Notes: generated from the sequence alone by a model not told the origin. A DNA stretch of 64,000 bases from Eumeta japonica (GCA_005406025.1 BGZK01000527.1:1-64000); one strand, 5' to 3'. Positions 50,266-60,840 are shown, numbered from the stretch's first letter. Program-made: numbers and translations.

Positions 50266-50739
50266 TCAGCGGTACACGAACGACGAGGGCAGCACGAAGT
50301 CGACCGCCGAGTAGAGAGTGCGCGCGTACCAGTGCACCCCCCGAGGCGGAGCGGACGGTGCCCACTCGCCCGCCCAGCGCAACGGCGCCATCGCCCAGTG
50401 CGCCACCCGATGACTGCGCACGACCGCGTAGCAGGAAGCCAGCGCGTCGTCCACCAGCAGCGTGCCGGCCGCCGTCAACGGCGCGTACACGCCCCGCCGC
50501 AACACCGGGCGAGTGGCGGTGACGCGCGCCGGCCGCAGCGCGCCTTCGTCCGCGCCGCTGCGCACTAGCAGCAGATCGCCGGGGCTGACGTCGGCGGCGA
50601 ACGTGGCCCGCCACCCGCCCGTAGGCGCGGCCAGCAGCAACAGATGCGCGGGCGTCGCGGTGATGCGCACGCCGCCCTCCGCTGATACCTCCACGAACTG
50701 TCGCGAAGCATTCACGTCGCGGTCGATGAATGTAACTAC
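50266..50739 (-). CDS. hh: Hedgehog, terminal exon (Hint autoprocessing domain, C-terminal part)
   Basis: Hedgehog is a secreted morphogen. Its C-terminal half is an intein-like (Hint) protease that cleaves the precursor and attaches cholesterol to the signalling half. This exon encodes 157 residues and a TGA stop (50266-50268). It begins after a minus-strand acceptor, CTTACAG (50746-50740). It opens with VVTFIDRDVNASRQF; the Asp in FIDRD matches the residue needed for cholesterol transfer in fly Hedgehog. ITATPAHLLLL holds the catalytic Thr-x-x-His. The end contains SCYAVVRSHRVAHWAMAPLR and HWYARTLYSAVDFVLPSSF, matching the fly C-terminus closely. Codons are GC-rich, unlike the flanks. The reading frame joins the exon at 52268-52410 in phase 0 (SK|VV). 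From the cleavage Cys the domain is 196 residues, slightly shorter than in Drosophila. No inactivating change is seen. Confidence 0.95.
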   Translation of the reverse strand, partial: VVTFIDRDVNASRQFVEVSAEGGVRITATPAHLLLLAAPTGGWRATFAADVSPGDLLLVRSGADEGALRPARVTATRPVLRRGVYAPLTAAGTLLVDDALASCYAVVRSHRVAHWAMAPLRWAGEWAPSAPPRGVHWYARTLYSAVDFVLPSSFVYR

Positions 50740-51082
50740 CTGTAAGTTACAAAATATTGGTATAACTATACGATATAATTAAATAAAAATTAAATGCTCT
50801 AAAAAGATAAATGTAAAATTTATCATATAACATAATCTTTGTGAAGCTACGACGGTACGTATACTCTTAAATTACTTACACGTGAAATTCATGGGCATTT
50901 TTTATACAAAATTATCAATTATGCAGTGAAAAAGTGTGAACGTTTTTATTCAAAATGTACCAAAACGTGGTTTTGGAATTTTTTACCTATCGTTTTATAT
51001 CGGTAAGTTTAATTCTTAGTGTTTCTAAACATAATTACTATATGCTCTTATTTTAAAGCAGATCCCGCCCGCGGCTTCGCCA

Positions 51083-51207
51083 GAGTGGTCATGGAATCGA
51101 TTCCTTTCACTTTTGATATCGATCGATCTATTGTCAATCCAATTTCTTGACTCAAGTCCCGGTGTTGCTCTTGATTACGATCCCAATATCGGAAAGCAGG
51201 ATCAAAA
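51083..51207. repeat. 125-bp direct repeat, copy 1
   Basis: Runs from gagtggtcatggaatcga to aaagcaggatcaaaa. Copy 2 at 53107-53231 has the same length, the same orientation and about five differences (roughly 96% identity). It lies in the intron that splits the Hint domain and is preceded by a fragment of the retroelement signature cccgcggcttcgcc (51068-51081). Confidence 0.9.
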
Positions 51208-51420
51208 TCAAGAGCTTGCTCAATTTGAGAATCAAGCTCGTTCTTGATTCTTCGGTCGAATTCTGAGGTCTAAATCGAATGTGAAATCCGGACTGATTTC
51301 GATTCTCAACCTCAATCCTATTATCGATTGCGCTCTTGGCGCCGATCTTGACGCTAATCCTGCTCCCGCCCTCGATCCTGCTCCCTTTTCCGCTTTTAGT
51401 TTCGATTCCGTAATAAAACT
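51208..51420. repeat. Decayed GAT/CCT-type short tandem array
   Basis: The text is dominated by variants of gattct, gatctt, aatcct and gatcct. The unit atcctgctccc occurs twice near 51356-51385. It follows directly on the 125-bp repeat. It creates an Arg/Ile-rich minus-strand open frame (51232-51426), which I regard as an artefact. Confidence 0.55.
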
Positions 51421-52041
51421 ATTCATAAATCAGATTTAAGTTGTATTAACCTATTTGCATTTAAATCGTATTCAATTTTTTTTTAATAAAGAAAGGGCTT
51501 GGTATATGTGTGGGATTCAACTTAAACACAGAAGTAAAACAATAAAAATTGCGACGTCAGCGACGCAATATTTTTCATTCACGTTCGTTAATAAGTTTTT
51601 TAAAGTTTTTTCATATACAATGTCATTTCTGTTATAACTTTATACATATAATTATAACATATACAAATGTAGTTTAAATCAATACCTAAAACTATATCCT
51701 ATCTAATCCTTTCTTTACGTCGAAGATCTATTTGACGTAATTACAAAAATAAAGCTTTAAAACTTTTCACTGACAATGAAATTTTGTACTAATTTCTATA
51801 AGATCCGGGTGCCATCCTCCTGCTGCTTCATAAAATTCACTTGTGGACATTCATAATATAAAATTACCCGTATTTTGAAAACGTGATCTAAGCTTCAGAG
51901 TACTTTTTGTACCAAAAATAATTTTTGTCTTAATGCCTCTTTGATTTTAAATTGCAGATACCTATTCATATTTTTACAGACGTAAGCTCCCCGTGTTTAT
52001 GGATTTATTTTCTATATTGTCAAAGCACAATAAATAACCAT

Positions 52042-52097
52042 GGTATTTTAGAATGACTGTCAAATTATTTACATTTTTATCATCATTCTAAAATACC
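52042..52097. repeat. 15-bp stem, 26-nt loop hairpin in hedgehog intron
   Basis: Arms 52042-52056 (ggtattttagaatga) and 52083-52097 (tcattctaaaatacc) are exact reverse complements. It would be present in the hh primary transcript. It is probably an inverted-repeat remnant. Confidence 0.7.
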
Positions 52098-52267
52098 GTA
52101 AAACAACAGTAATTCTGAAATTATTCTTATTGACATACGATATGTCTTTATATATTTCCAGCAAGCGTAACCATAACTTACAACGCAACCAGAAGGACTT
52201 TATCTTATGTGTCTCAACTAAAATTTGAAACAATTATGATGTGACAACAATGAAATATATCACCGAC

Positions 52268-52410
52268 CTTAGAATAGAACAGCTTCCCGCTTTCGTCGGC
52301 CGCCAGCACGCTGTCGCCGCGCTGCAGCAGCGCCACGTCGCGCGGCCCGGCCGGCGTGCGCACGCGCGCGCCCTCGGGGAAGCAGCCGCTGCCGGCGCCC
52401 ACTGACGACT
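52268..52410 (-). CDS. hh: Hedgehog, internal exon (cleavage site and start of the Hint domain)
   Basis: A 143-nt exon encoding the junction of the signalling and autoprocessing halves: SSVGAGSGCFPEGARV, then RTPAGPRDVALLQRGDSVL and AADESGKLFYSK. The Gly-Cys-Phe is the autocleavage site; the Cys attacks the preceding peptide bond. The minus-strand acceptor is TTTTCAG, ending at 52411, and the exon enters in phase 1: its first two bases complete a codon, probably Glu or similar. A TACTAAC branch-point-like motif lies at 52471-52477, rather far upstream. The donor is AAG|GTCGGT at 52268. The next exon is 50266-50739. The preceding exons (signal peptide, palmitoylated N-terminus, zinc-binding signalling domain) are not in the window, so the gene here is partial. 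Confidence 0.95.
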
Positions 52411-53035
52411 CTGAAAACATGCGCATACCCTCGATGAGATCCATGAAATCGTCTCCGTTTGACCGACGACGTTAGTATTTGCGGTTGCAGTTAAATTATA
52501 CAATAATCTTTTTTGTAATTATATCGTTCATATCAGCGATGTAGGAAACGACAATTTATGGTAAATACTTTCCGTGGCTTATATGCATAAAAACAGTCAT
52601 AGTCACAATGATGTTAACCGAAGACGTGGAATGGTCTTCTGTAGTGATGAAGAAGAAAAGAAAGATTTTAGGGAAAATGCAAGTCGGACGCAAGCAGATA
52701 ATGTTTTCTACAATTTGTAAAAATAAATATAGTACAAGCTGTATTATATGTGTATTTTCAACGACGAAATCGTTATTTTATGTAGTGCTGTAATTCGATT
52801 GTAAAGAAAATATGGATTGTTGGCAATCGACTGCAATTGTCATTCAATCTACGTTTATATTTTTTTTAGAAACTTCGCAAATATATTTTATATATAATAT
52901 AAGTAATAGCGGTCTTTAATATTTTTTTTACAATCAATCTGAATAAGGCTCTATGCAATTCTATTAACATAAAAGTTTTTGAACTAGTGCTTTTACAAGT
53001 TTTTTTCTTCGCTCTATAGGCATTTCCTTATTTTT

Positions 53036-53090
53036 CAGTTTGGCTCTTAAAATATATAACATGCGGTTATATATTTTAAGAGCTAAACTG
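53036..53090. repeat. 25-bp stem, 5-nt loop hairpin
   Basis: The left arm 53036-53060 (cagtttggctcttaaaatat then ataac) pairs with the right arm 53066-53090 with one mismatch around the loop atgcg. It is 16 bases from the second copy of the 125-bp repeat. The long, nearly perfect stem could be a transposon fold-back or a small RNA precursor arm. No further pairing was seen around it. Confidence 0.8.
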
Positions 53091-53106
53091 AACGCCTACC
53101 ATGCCC

Positions 53107-53231
53107 GAGTGGTCATGGAATTGATTCCTTTCACTTTTGATATCGATCGATCTATTGTCCATCCAATTTCTTGACTCCATTCCCGGTGTTGCTCTTGATT
53201 ACGATCCCGATATCGGAAAGCAGGATCAAAA
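53107..53231. repeat. 125-bp direct repeat, copy 2
   Basis: Runs from gagtggtcatggaattga to aaagcaggatcaaaa, with about five differences from copy 1 at 51083-51207. The two copies bracket the hedgehog exon at 52268-52410 and are 2.0 kb apart in the same orientation. Confidence 0.9.
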
Positions 53232-53322
53232 GAATCAAAAACCGAATCATTTCAGTGATTTGATTTTTTATTATTATTACAATTGTATAATTTTTTAATT
53301 CTTTATGTCAATTAATTTAAGC

Positions 53323-53493
53323 CATGGGCGTACCCAGTTTCTGGCCGGGGGGGTGGGGGGGGGGGGTGTTAGGTTAGGTTAGATTTTTTTAGGTGAGACT
53401 GTGTAAACGTGGCGTAACATATTTTAGAAAATGTAATTTCTGGGTTGGGGAGGGGGCAGCTGCCCTCCTGTGCCCCCCTTAGGTACGCCCATG
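53323..53493. mobile_element. 171-bp MITE with G-run and TTAGG units
   Basis: Perfect 12-bp terminal inverted repeats: catgggcgtacc (53323-53334) and ggtacgcccatg (53482-53493). Inside is a G-rich segment, gggggggtgggg and longer, near 53345-53370. It is followed by three ttagg-like units and a second G-rich part (gggttggggagggggcagct). GGGCGTACC-type ends are typical of small hAT-like elements. No clear target duplication was found. Confidence 0.6.
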
Positions 53494-53789
53494 TCAGCGA
53501 CCGTCATCTTCATAAATAACAGAATAGAAACAAAGTTAAAATATATTTAAAGCTGCTTGAAATTTAAATGAGATTATCGATTTTTAATTAACTCCTCTGT
53601 CGATTGTCGGAATTTAATAGATTGTACTAAAACAAGTTAATGACCGTGTGGGCAGTACGTCGCCTACCAACCAGACGGTGCCAGATTCAAAACCCGACTA
53701 TGGTGTAATTAACCAATGATACAGTGATTGAATGAAACAAGTCGGTCTGTGATTAGATTAGAGAACACGTTAAGCAGTTGGTCCCGGTT

Positions 53790-54200
53790 GTTATGTTGTC
53801 ATAGTCAGTGGTAACGGCCGTTAGCACGCCCAACCCACGTTCGGCCGACGCGAAAAGAGCGATCGGCAAACCGGATGCGAGTAACTCATAATATTTTCAT
53901 TGCGAAAAGCTGGAAAGTATCATCCGATATTTTGTGATATAGAAAATCGGGCGGGCTGTGTCTGGGTAAACGGCCGATGAATTCTTTCTAAAAATTTTAG
54001 TACAAAACGGACACTCAATGGCGACAGGCATAGCAGCGGTAGAGTTGCTCGCGAAGTCGGCGTCGTCTACTGTGCGTTTGGTGACAACTTTGTGTCGGCC
54101 TTGAAATCGTCCCGCTCGCTCGGCACCGGACATTGCCGACCAACCAACGATAGCCTTGATCCATATTTCTAACTGGCTCTTGCAGGAGCTGAAGCCGACA
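53790..54200. promoter_or_regulatory. Balanced-composition island in hedgehog intron
   Basis: A CpG-containing stretch (cgttcggccgacgcgaaaag near 53840; gtagagttgctcgcgaagtc near 54040) stands out from AT-rich intron. The minus-strand open frame 53897-54214 covers it, but has no recognisable domain and no splice signals, so I do not call an exon. A conserved enhancer is possible but unproven. Confidence 0.3.
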
Positions 54201-54379
54201 TATTGAATTTTCATAATTTTTTATACAATCCCTGGTTATTTTGAGTTATAATTATTGTCGAAATTGCACTTATTTTTATTTTAATCGATTTTTCTAAACA
54301 AATTCCATAAACTCACGAAAGAATCGTCGTACTATCACATGTGAATCGCGAGTTATACTAAATAGAAATGAGCGAGAAT

Positions 54380-54960
54380 GCCGGTTTCCGTCACCCTGCG
54401 CAGTTTCCCTCCGCCGTCGCCCGTCCGGCCCCGATGCTAACTCCGTCATGACACCAAGCTGACTATACGAGCTAAATAATGACACTAGACTTATGTTTTT
54501 ATGACTAATAGTTTAATGGTTATTGAAATAAAACCATGTAGACTTTTTTGTTACGGTCCACGCTTCTGACCTGATACCCGTACGTTTCGGTGGGATTTTA
54601 AAGGCGTTTCGCGTCAAAAGAAGCAGCAATCCAAAAAAAAAAAGATGGCTTACCGATATCCGCGGCGTTCGAAACTCATCCATTTAAAGGAGTAGGTAAC
54701 GAGATTTCGCCGCGTCCGTAATTAAAATCCGATAAGACGCGAAACAAAGGGGGCAGGCGGCCAGGTAAGCGGCGCCGCGCCTCGTGCAGCGCGATAATCC
54801 GCGGCGGCCGTTGTCCGCCGGCTATCGGCCCGTGAAATCCGCGCTGGTACTGAGAAATTTTCGGGAAGAATCGCCGAGAGGAACCCGCCTAGACTAAACT
54901 GCTTAAAGGATAAACTAAACAAATCCTTTTTTCGAAACGCCCCCCTGAGCCTTTGTGACG
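54380..54960. promoter_or_regulatory. GC-rich island in hedgehog intron
   Basis: Sharp rise in GC (aagcggcgccgcgcctcgtg; ataatccgcggcggccgttg near 54768-54810), with TAATCC- and GATAAG-like sites in the same block. No open frame with recognisable product. Candidate regulatory DNA by context only: intronic, close to the Hint exon, distinct composition. Confidence 0.35.
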
Positions 54961-55825
54961 TTAATCGAAATGAGCCGGCTTGAATGTACTTCGATGTTTT
55001 TCAGAATAGAAAGTTTCGTATATTAATGATGAATAATTGTCGTTTGTTTTCTGAACAAACATCCTCCGGACAATAGTAGTAGTGTTTAGTAGCGTTTAGC
55101 ACAATAAGCACTTACCGCGGCCGTTGTTAGTGGCTCTTAAATGTAACTTCTAATAAGGTGTCACATTATTTTACTTTTATTTTATGTGAGCTTCTTGTTA
55201 TCTTCTATCTACCACGTTGTATCTACTGTACTGTTCCGTAGTGCACTGCATTCATTTTCAAAGTAATGGAATGAAATTATTTTCACAAATAGCATACATC
55301 ATTTTGTTCCATTAATGGAGAAGGAATATTACCATGGCTACTTAAATAGAGTAACGACTGAATATTAAGAGAAATCCAAATAGTATATGTAACTTGATAA
55401 AAATATAAGAGACAATTACAAGTGAAAAGCGAAAAACGAACATTAGAATTAAATATTCATGCTCATTAAACTCAAGAAAACTGAACACAAATCTATTAAA
55501 TAAAATCGAATCAAACCACTTGTTGCGTGCATTGATGGTGACAACTGTTGCGCGAACATTTCACAAATTAGATAAATGTTCGACATACAATTTGCTGTAT
55601 ACTTGGTTTGCCAAATTATTGTCATGTTATAAATAAACTCAATTTTAAAGTCATAGATTTAAGCGAAAACTTGTTTTTCATATTTTTTTCAGCAGGAACA
55701 AAAGAAATATAACCAAAAGTCAAAAGTTTAGTTTTAGGTATTGTTAGTCAATTATACGATTTGTAAATATGATGTTACATTTTTGTTAACAACAAATCGA
55801 GGGCAAACAAGCATGCGAGCCATCA

Positions 55826-56100
55826 AATATAGGGTGGTCAGTGCCGCCCATGGACATCAACCCCACAGGAATCATAAATGCCTTGTAGAGCTGACGGGGA
55901 GGAAAGGGGGCGATAGTGAAGGTTATTGGGTGATGGAGGAGGAGTAAGCCACCGAATCTCTCACTCACTGGACTAAATGCTACAGCAGAAGCTGTAACTT
56001 CACTTCTGTATTCTGTGATTGTGGTAACTTACCGGTCTAGCCGGTCTATTTTTGTGCTGTACTCAAGTATGGACCACAGCATGACTCTATCACTTTCATA
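55826..56100 (+). repeat. Interspersed repeat, copy B (diverged)
   Basis: Shares landmarks in the same order and orientation with copy A at 9297-9615: gtgccgcccatggacatcaa, ctctcactcactggactaaa and tctgtattctgtgattgtgg. It contains ccggtctagccggtc near 56031-56046. The class is unknown to me. Confidence 0.55.
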
Positions 56101-56399
56101 AACTTTACATGCGCTTCTACAACCTATATTTCATCCTATTGCGATATTTTATACTTATCATTCCATTGCGTCTAAGCTTTTGTTGCGATTATAAAACAGA
56201 AAATATGTGGAGCGCAATATAAGTTTCTGGAACTGGCCACTTATATAAACAATATTTTAAAAGTAATTACTGCATTTGAAAATGGAATTCTTCGGCTGTA
56301 AAATACAGTTTGTTTCATCTAACTGTCAATTGTTTTTATATTGTTGTGTTATTTTAAAAATCGTTTTAAAAATGTATTCATTACAATGGATTTAAGTCA

Positions 56400-57249
56400 G
56401 ATAATTTGAAAGCTCATTGGAGCCTCGTTCGGCTTAAAACTGCTTTTGGCGATAAAACAGGTCAGGTTATGACCTACCATAAGATTCTGGCATCCTTTGG
56501 TATAGGCATGAGTTAAATACATATAATCTTACAAAAAACATTTACTTATGAAAAATCTGTGCTCGCGGTGGATCTCACACAATTTGACTAAGACTCAAAA
56601 AACGGACCGCGTCACTTGGTGCAATGCCATGTTTACCAAATTCAAAGAAGGTGCATTAAATTTGTTGTGAGATACAGTAACAGGTGACGAAATATAGGTT
56701 TATTGTTACCACATCAAAACAAAGCAGCAGTCAACCGTATAGGTCCATCGAGATGAGCCGAAACCAACCAAAGTGGCGCGCGAGGGAAGTGCCTCTAAGC
56801 AGATGATTGCTTCTTTTTTTTATTAAAAAAAGAAGCAATCATCTGCTTCTTTTTTATTTTTTTATTAAATTGGACACATGGCTACTGCTACTGTTGCTTA
56901 GAGAATTGTCGTACCGTGAATCGGGATTGGTACACGATCATTTGTTTGTCAGAAGTTATTAACAAACTCCGTAAAAATTACCGTAAATGTATCATTTTGC
57001 GCCACGATAATGCTATTTCTCTTACACGGCCAAATAGACAAATAAATTTTTGAAGGAGCAAAACGTAGAACTTGTGAGCAAATCTGCATACAGTCCAAAA
57101 CTTCTGCCTTGTGAGTTTTTTTTTTTGGCAAAAATTAAGAACCAATTACACAGTCAAAGATTTTCATCACCAGAAGTGGCTGCCGAAGAATATGAAAAAC
57201 ATGTTTGCGCGGTCACCAGGGAGGAATGGCGTAAATGTTTTCAAAATTA
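56400..57249 (+). pseudogene. mariner transposase pseudogene (copy 2)
   Basis: Remnants in order: KTQKTDRVTWCNAMF-like text near 56590-56635, then TKFKEGAL (56635-56660). VTGDE, the first catalytic Asp, is near 56680. SKQMIASFF (about 56797-56823) runs into a fold-back duplication. KCIILRHDNAISLTR, the second catalytic Asp, is near 56985-57030. The final open piece (57050-57250) gives SAYSPKLLPCEFFFLAKIKN and ends EEWRKCFQN. The third catalytic position reads Glu (CEFFF) instead of Asp, and the YSPDL Asp is Lys. Many stops and frame changes are present. It is inactive. Confidence 0.85.
56799..56846. repeat. Perfect 22-bp inverted repeat with 4-nt loop inside the mariner
   Basis: Left arm 56799-56820 and right arm 56825-56846 are exact reverse complements around TATT. 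The left arm is ordinary mariner coding sequence (gcagatgattgcttct plus a T run). After the right arm the text resumes with another ttctttttta stretch and the mariner sequence continues. The right arm is therefore an inverted copy of the left inserted in place, as produced by template switching during replication. Confidence 0.9.
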
Positions 57250-57744
57250 ACAGAGAACATTTTAGGAAACAATAAATTTATTTTTAACCGTTCATGGTCA
57301 TTTTTTCTCATGAATGCCAGAATTTTTCAGAATGCCCTACATATAAAACGTCTTATGCGGCGGTCTTTTTACTCTACTGCAAAAACGCTCATTGCAATCT
57401 CGATTCAGGTAGACAGGCTTACAAATTAACGCCTCCTAACTGGCCTAGTATAGAATGCATGCTGTCAACGATCGTAGTCACCAATTCGGTGATACCATTG
57501 GGAACCGACGTTTTAATGTGATTTTCTAGTTATGTAATGAGTATAACTTTTAATTTGACTAAAATTCATGAAATCGATTCGCCTGCAGTGATCAAGTAGC
57601 AAACCTATAGTATTCTGATCCGAAAGGGACACGGTAGTACTCGGTCATCACAGCTCACGTTATATATGTTGATATGTTCTCTTGTTATATGCATTACACA
57701 TTATTATATTAAAGTAAATATTAGGTATTTAGAAGTTATAAAAT

Positions 57745-58210
57745 TATTAGGAACTAGCTGTCCCCCGCCCGCTTTGCGTGGCGTAAAATACACGCGTAAG
57801 ACGAATATAAAATTTCGTTATTTAGCTTTTATTTTTATTATGAACGACGATTTATTTTTAATATGATAGACAATTTCGGAATATTTAAAATTTGGCAAGA
57901 AATTATAGCCCGAGCTATAATTAATAATTCTTTAATATTATTATACCAACTCCTTATGGGTATAAATTCCGACATACCAAAAAAAATTTTTTTTGTCAAG
58001 ATTCAAACCTGCAGGAGTTATAGATTAAATATTTTCAATTGTTTTTTTTTTATATTTAACGGCCCCGCACTGCTCTCAGTGGGTGGAATTTTAAAAAATG
58101 TATTTTTAATTGCGCTAGAAACCACAAAAAAAAATATTTTCGAAATGTTTCAAATCTGCAGGGGCTATTGATCAAAAGTTAAAAGTAATAAATATAGCTG
58201 TTACCTGTTC
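57745..58210 (+). repeat. Retroelement-derived repeat with internal duplication
   Basis: Opens with aactagctgtcccccgcccg followed by ctttgcgtggcg, the lepidopteran SINE/RTE signature also seen at 20503. Two diverged copies of a block, ...tcaaacctgcaggagttata (58003-58025) and ...tcaaatctgcaggggctatt (58150-58170), lie about 145 bases apart. Class and ends are uncertain. Confidence 0.45.
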
Positions 58211-59614
58211 GCTTCGTTGATCATTCTTAATTTTAATAAATAATGATAGATAATAACAAATATCAATAAATATATTTTAATGTTGAAAACGCATTGGAGC
58301 TTAAATATGCAATTAATTATTTTCATAGATTAAATAGTAGAATATTTAAACAATAATAATGATGATTGTAATAAAAAAGAAATCTAATAAAATATGGACA
58401 ATTAAAAATATTAACTTGTATCATTTTTCTCATCGCCGTCGAATCTCTCAATACTGGACAAATTGAACACATGAAAATCAAAAGGCGAGTTGAACTCTAC
58501 ATAGTTTCCATAAAAACATATTGCGTGCGGAATAATGAAGGTCTAGTGAAAAATTAATAATAAATATGAAAATATTGAATTTGATTTAATTGATTTTTAA
58601 CAGAGGTTAGTTGTATACTTACTTGTCGAAGATTAATAAAGATGCCCAATACTTTATTTTCATCGCGGGCCATAATAACATGTTTACAGCTATCATTATT
58701 TCAAATATTAAATCCATACTAGAGAGTAAATAAATAGCCTATATAGCCAGAAATGTGGATAACTCGACCGTGGAAGCAATTGTACATGAAAGATGTAATC
58801 ATAGCCAAAGGAAGATACGCAATAGATTATTAAAAGTTATTGAAAATAAACTATTGAATTTTTTTATAGTTATCAGGATGTTATTATTAATAACTATGGA
58901 ATAAAAGAAATGAATGGGAATGATTATTTTGTTTTTTCGGCGCAGCAAGGATTCGATTGTCACCATCAAGAGTAAGATCTTTATTTCAAATAGAGAAAAT
59001 TATACCTAATCGAATATTTATTTTTTTTTATATTTATATCTTTAATAATTATAATAATTTTTTTTTCTTTAGGTTTTTGTTGCTACTCATATCATTTTTT
59101 TCGTTTTTCTATAGTCGACTTCATCAAATTACATTTTATAATTATTACCTAACTTCAGAATTCACCAACCTAGAATTCGAATATTTGGAAGTTGAAGCAG
59201 TGAAAGAAGATAATTAATTAACTTAATTGATTTTATTATCATTATTATTATTATTATAGTTAATACTTAATTAACAATTAAAAATAATATTAATCGTCAA
59301 TAATTGAGAAGCTGAGTTTCAAAAAAGTATTTTTTTTTCAATAGAAATAAAATACTCTTTGTTTTCAAAAATTTTTTTTTATTAGGTTTTTTTAATTTAA
59401 ATGCAAAATTCTTTCCTGCGTAAAACCATAATATAATTTTCATTTGAAGTATTTCATAATTTTTAAGTAATCAGTATTTAAAGTTAAAAAAGTACCTTTC
59501 GATTTATAAAAGAAGATATCCTTTTGGAAATCAGCTCCTCAATTAATAAGAAATAATCAATTGTAATATCAGCAATCATTTTATTACCATAACACACAAA
59601 CTGACACACACACA

Positions 59615-59860
59615 CACTCACATAAATGAATATGGCTACTGGTAAAGAAATATATAATTACCTACATTTGAAATTCATTTTAATAAGATACCGTTGGGTT
59701 AACCGAACTCATATATGGCCTTACATTTGCGCCATCACATGTTTTTGGTGTGATCCAATTTTCATCAAGATTGGTCAAGCCGTTCTTGTGTTATAAAAAA
59801 ACATACAGACAAACAGATAGACCGACAGACAAACTGACAAAAATGAAAAAAATAGTATAA
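59615..59860 (+). repeat. RTE-like tail with GACA-type end
   Basis: Matches the segment at 43655-43885 in order: atgaatatggctac, ttttcatcaagattggtcaa, then aacatacagacaaacagata and further GACA units. It is probably the 3' end of a truncated RTE-type insertion. Confidence 0.5.
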
Positions 59861-60811
59861 TGTGAATCACTGCATCATAAAACGATTATTTATCACAAAA
59901 TTAGGTGAAAAAAATAATTGTATAGATAGAACCAATAAATTTATATAGTGGTGTAGATGAAATACGCCTAATAGGTTCAGATTTTGTTTCTTTATTACAA
60001 TCGATTAAAAAATCAAGTCCATCAAGAAACTCAAGTTTTCTTTTTGAAGTATATAATGATATCGCAAAGAAAACAGAACTTTCCAATTTTGTTCCTAAGC
60101 TAACAGTTATGCTACCTTGGTAATAGGAACATAATTTGTAAAGGCAGCATCTAAAAAGTGCTCAACTTTAGTTTGTCTACTTGACGATTGGCGATAACGA
60201 GAGATCGAGGTTCGTAGTGATCATTTGTACGTTCATGTTACGATAGTATTTGACGTATTTAAATATTGCAAGAAGTACAAGAATAAATATCGAAAAATCG
60301 GTAGAATTAATTTACATAATACTATACGAATGTGTACTTCAAATAATTCAATTCATTTAAATTGGAATGAAGTTCCTTACCATGACTTATGATGATAGGA
60401 GAAATCGTAATACATATAACAAAAAAAGCGTTACGCCTCCTTCATGCGAACTTTTGTCTCCCTTTCTTGAAATTTATTGTTTAGTTTTTTTTTTATATAA
60501 TTTATAATTCTCTACGATATATGTATTTTCTGAGAATGAATATTTTTTTTTAAATATTCAATATAACCTTTCAATTAAATTGTTTACTTTTTATTATTTA
60601 TATTGAAAAAAAAACTTTTTTTTATAATGGGGATCCTCCAATCGCATAATAATTTTTATGTTATTCTCCGTCTTTAAGGAACTATTCTATTTTTTTCTCA
60701 AACTATTGAACAATTATTGAAACAAAATAATTTAATGCGGATTGCCGGGAGTGTTACTTGGCAGAAATAATCACGTAAGAAAAAACGTTATAACCCCTCT
60801 ATTCGACTCAG

Positions 60812-60840
60812 AGACTCTCTCTCTCTCCTTCTCTCACTCT
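60812..60840. repeat. CT-rich microsatellite
   Basis: gagactctctctctctcctt followed by ctctcactct. A short imperfect (CT)n. Confidence 0.85.

Larger units (their letters stand above)
50740..52267 (-). other. hh: Hedgehog intron within the Hint domain
   Basis: A 1528-bp phase-0 intron. The minus-strand donor is AAG|GTCGGT (52268/52267), a slightly unusual GTCGGT. A cryptic GTGATA four bases further would break the frame, which favours the first. The acceptor is TTACAG at 50740-50741. The intron holds the first copy of a 125-bp direct repeat (51083-51207), a decayed GAT-rich array (51208-51420) and a 15-bp-stem hairpin (52042-52097). Unrelated short open frames in it are not genes. Confidence 0.85.
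56270..57340 (+). mobile_element. mariner-type element, decayed (copy 2)
   Basis: The 5' leader (gaaaatggaattcttcggct...) resembles that of copy 1 at 33566, and the coding remains follow in the same order. It is likely of the same mariner group. Terminal repeats were not found. It sits inside the long hedgehog intron, in the strand opposite to the gene. Confidence 0.75.

Noticed and set aside
50116..50568. Long Arg/Pro-rich open frame on the plus strand
   Set aside because: It is the antisense shadow of the GC-rich hedgehog terminal exon. Its translation is low-complexity and it has no domain.
50159..50614. Second minus-strand open frame over the hedgehog exon
   Set aside because: Alternate frame of the same exon. 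The 50266-50739 frame matches Hedgehog throughout.
53368..53386. TTAGG-like units as a telomere insertion
   Set aside because: Only about three units, enclosed in a small inverted-repeat element; too short for an interstitial telomere.
53897..54214. Possible extra hedgehog exon or small gene on the minus strand
   Set aside because: It is not similar to any Hedgehog region, and no splice sites in a matching phase were seen. It is better explained as a non-coding island.
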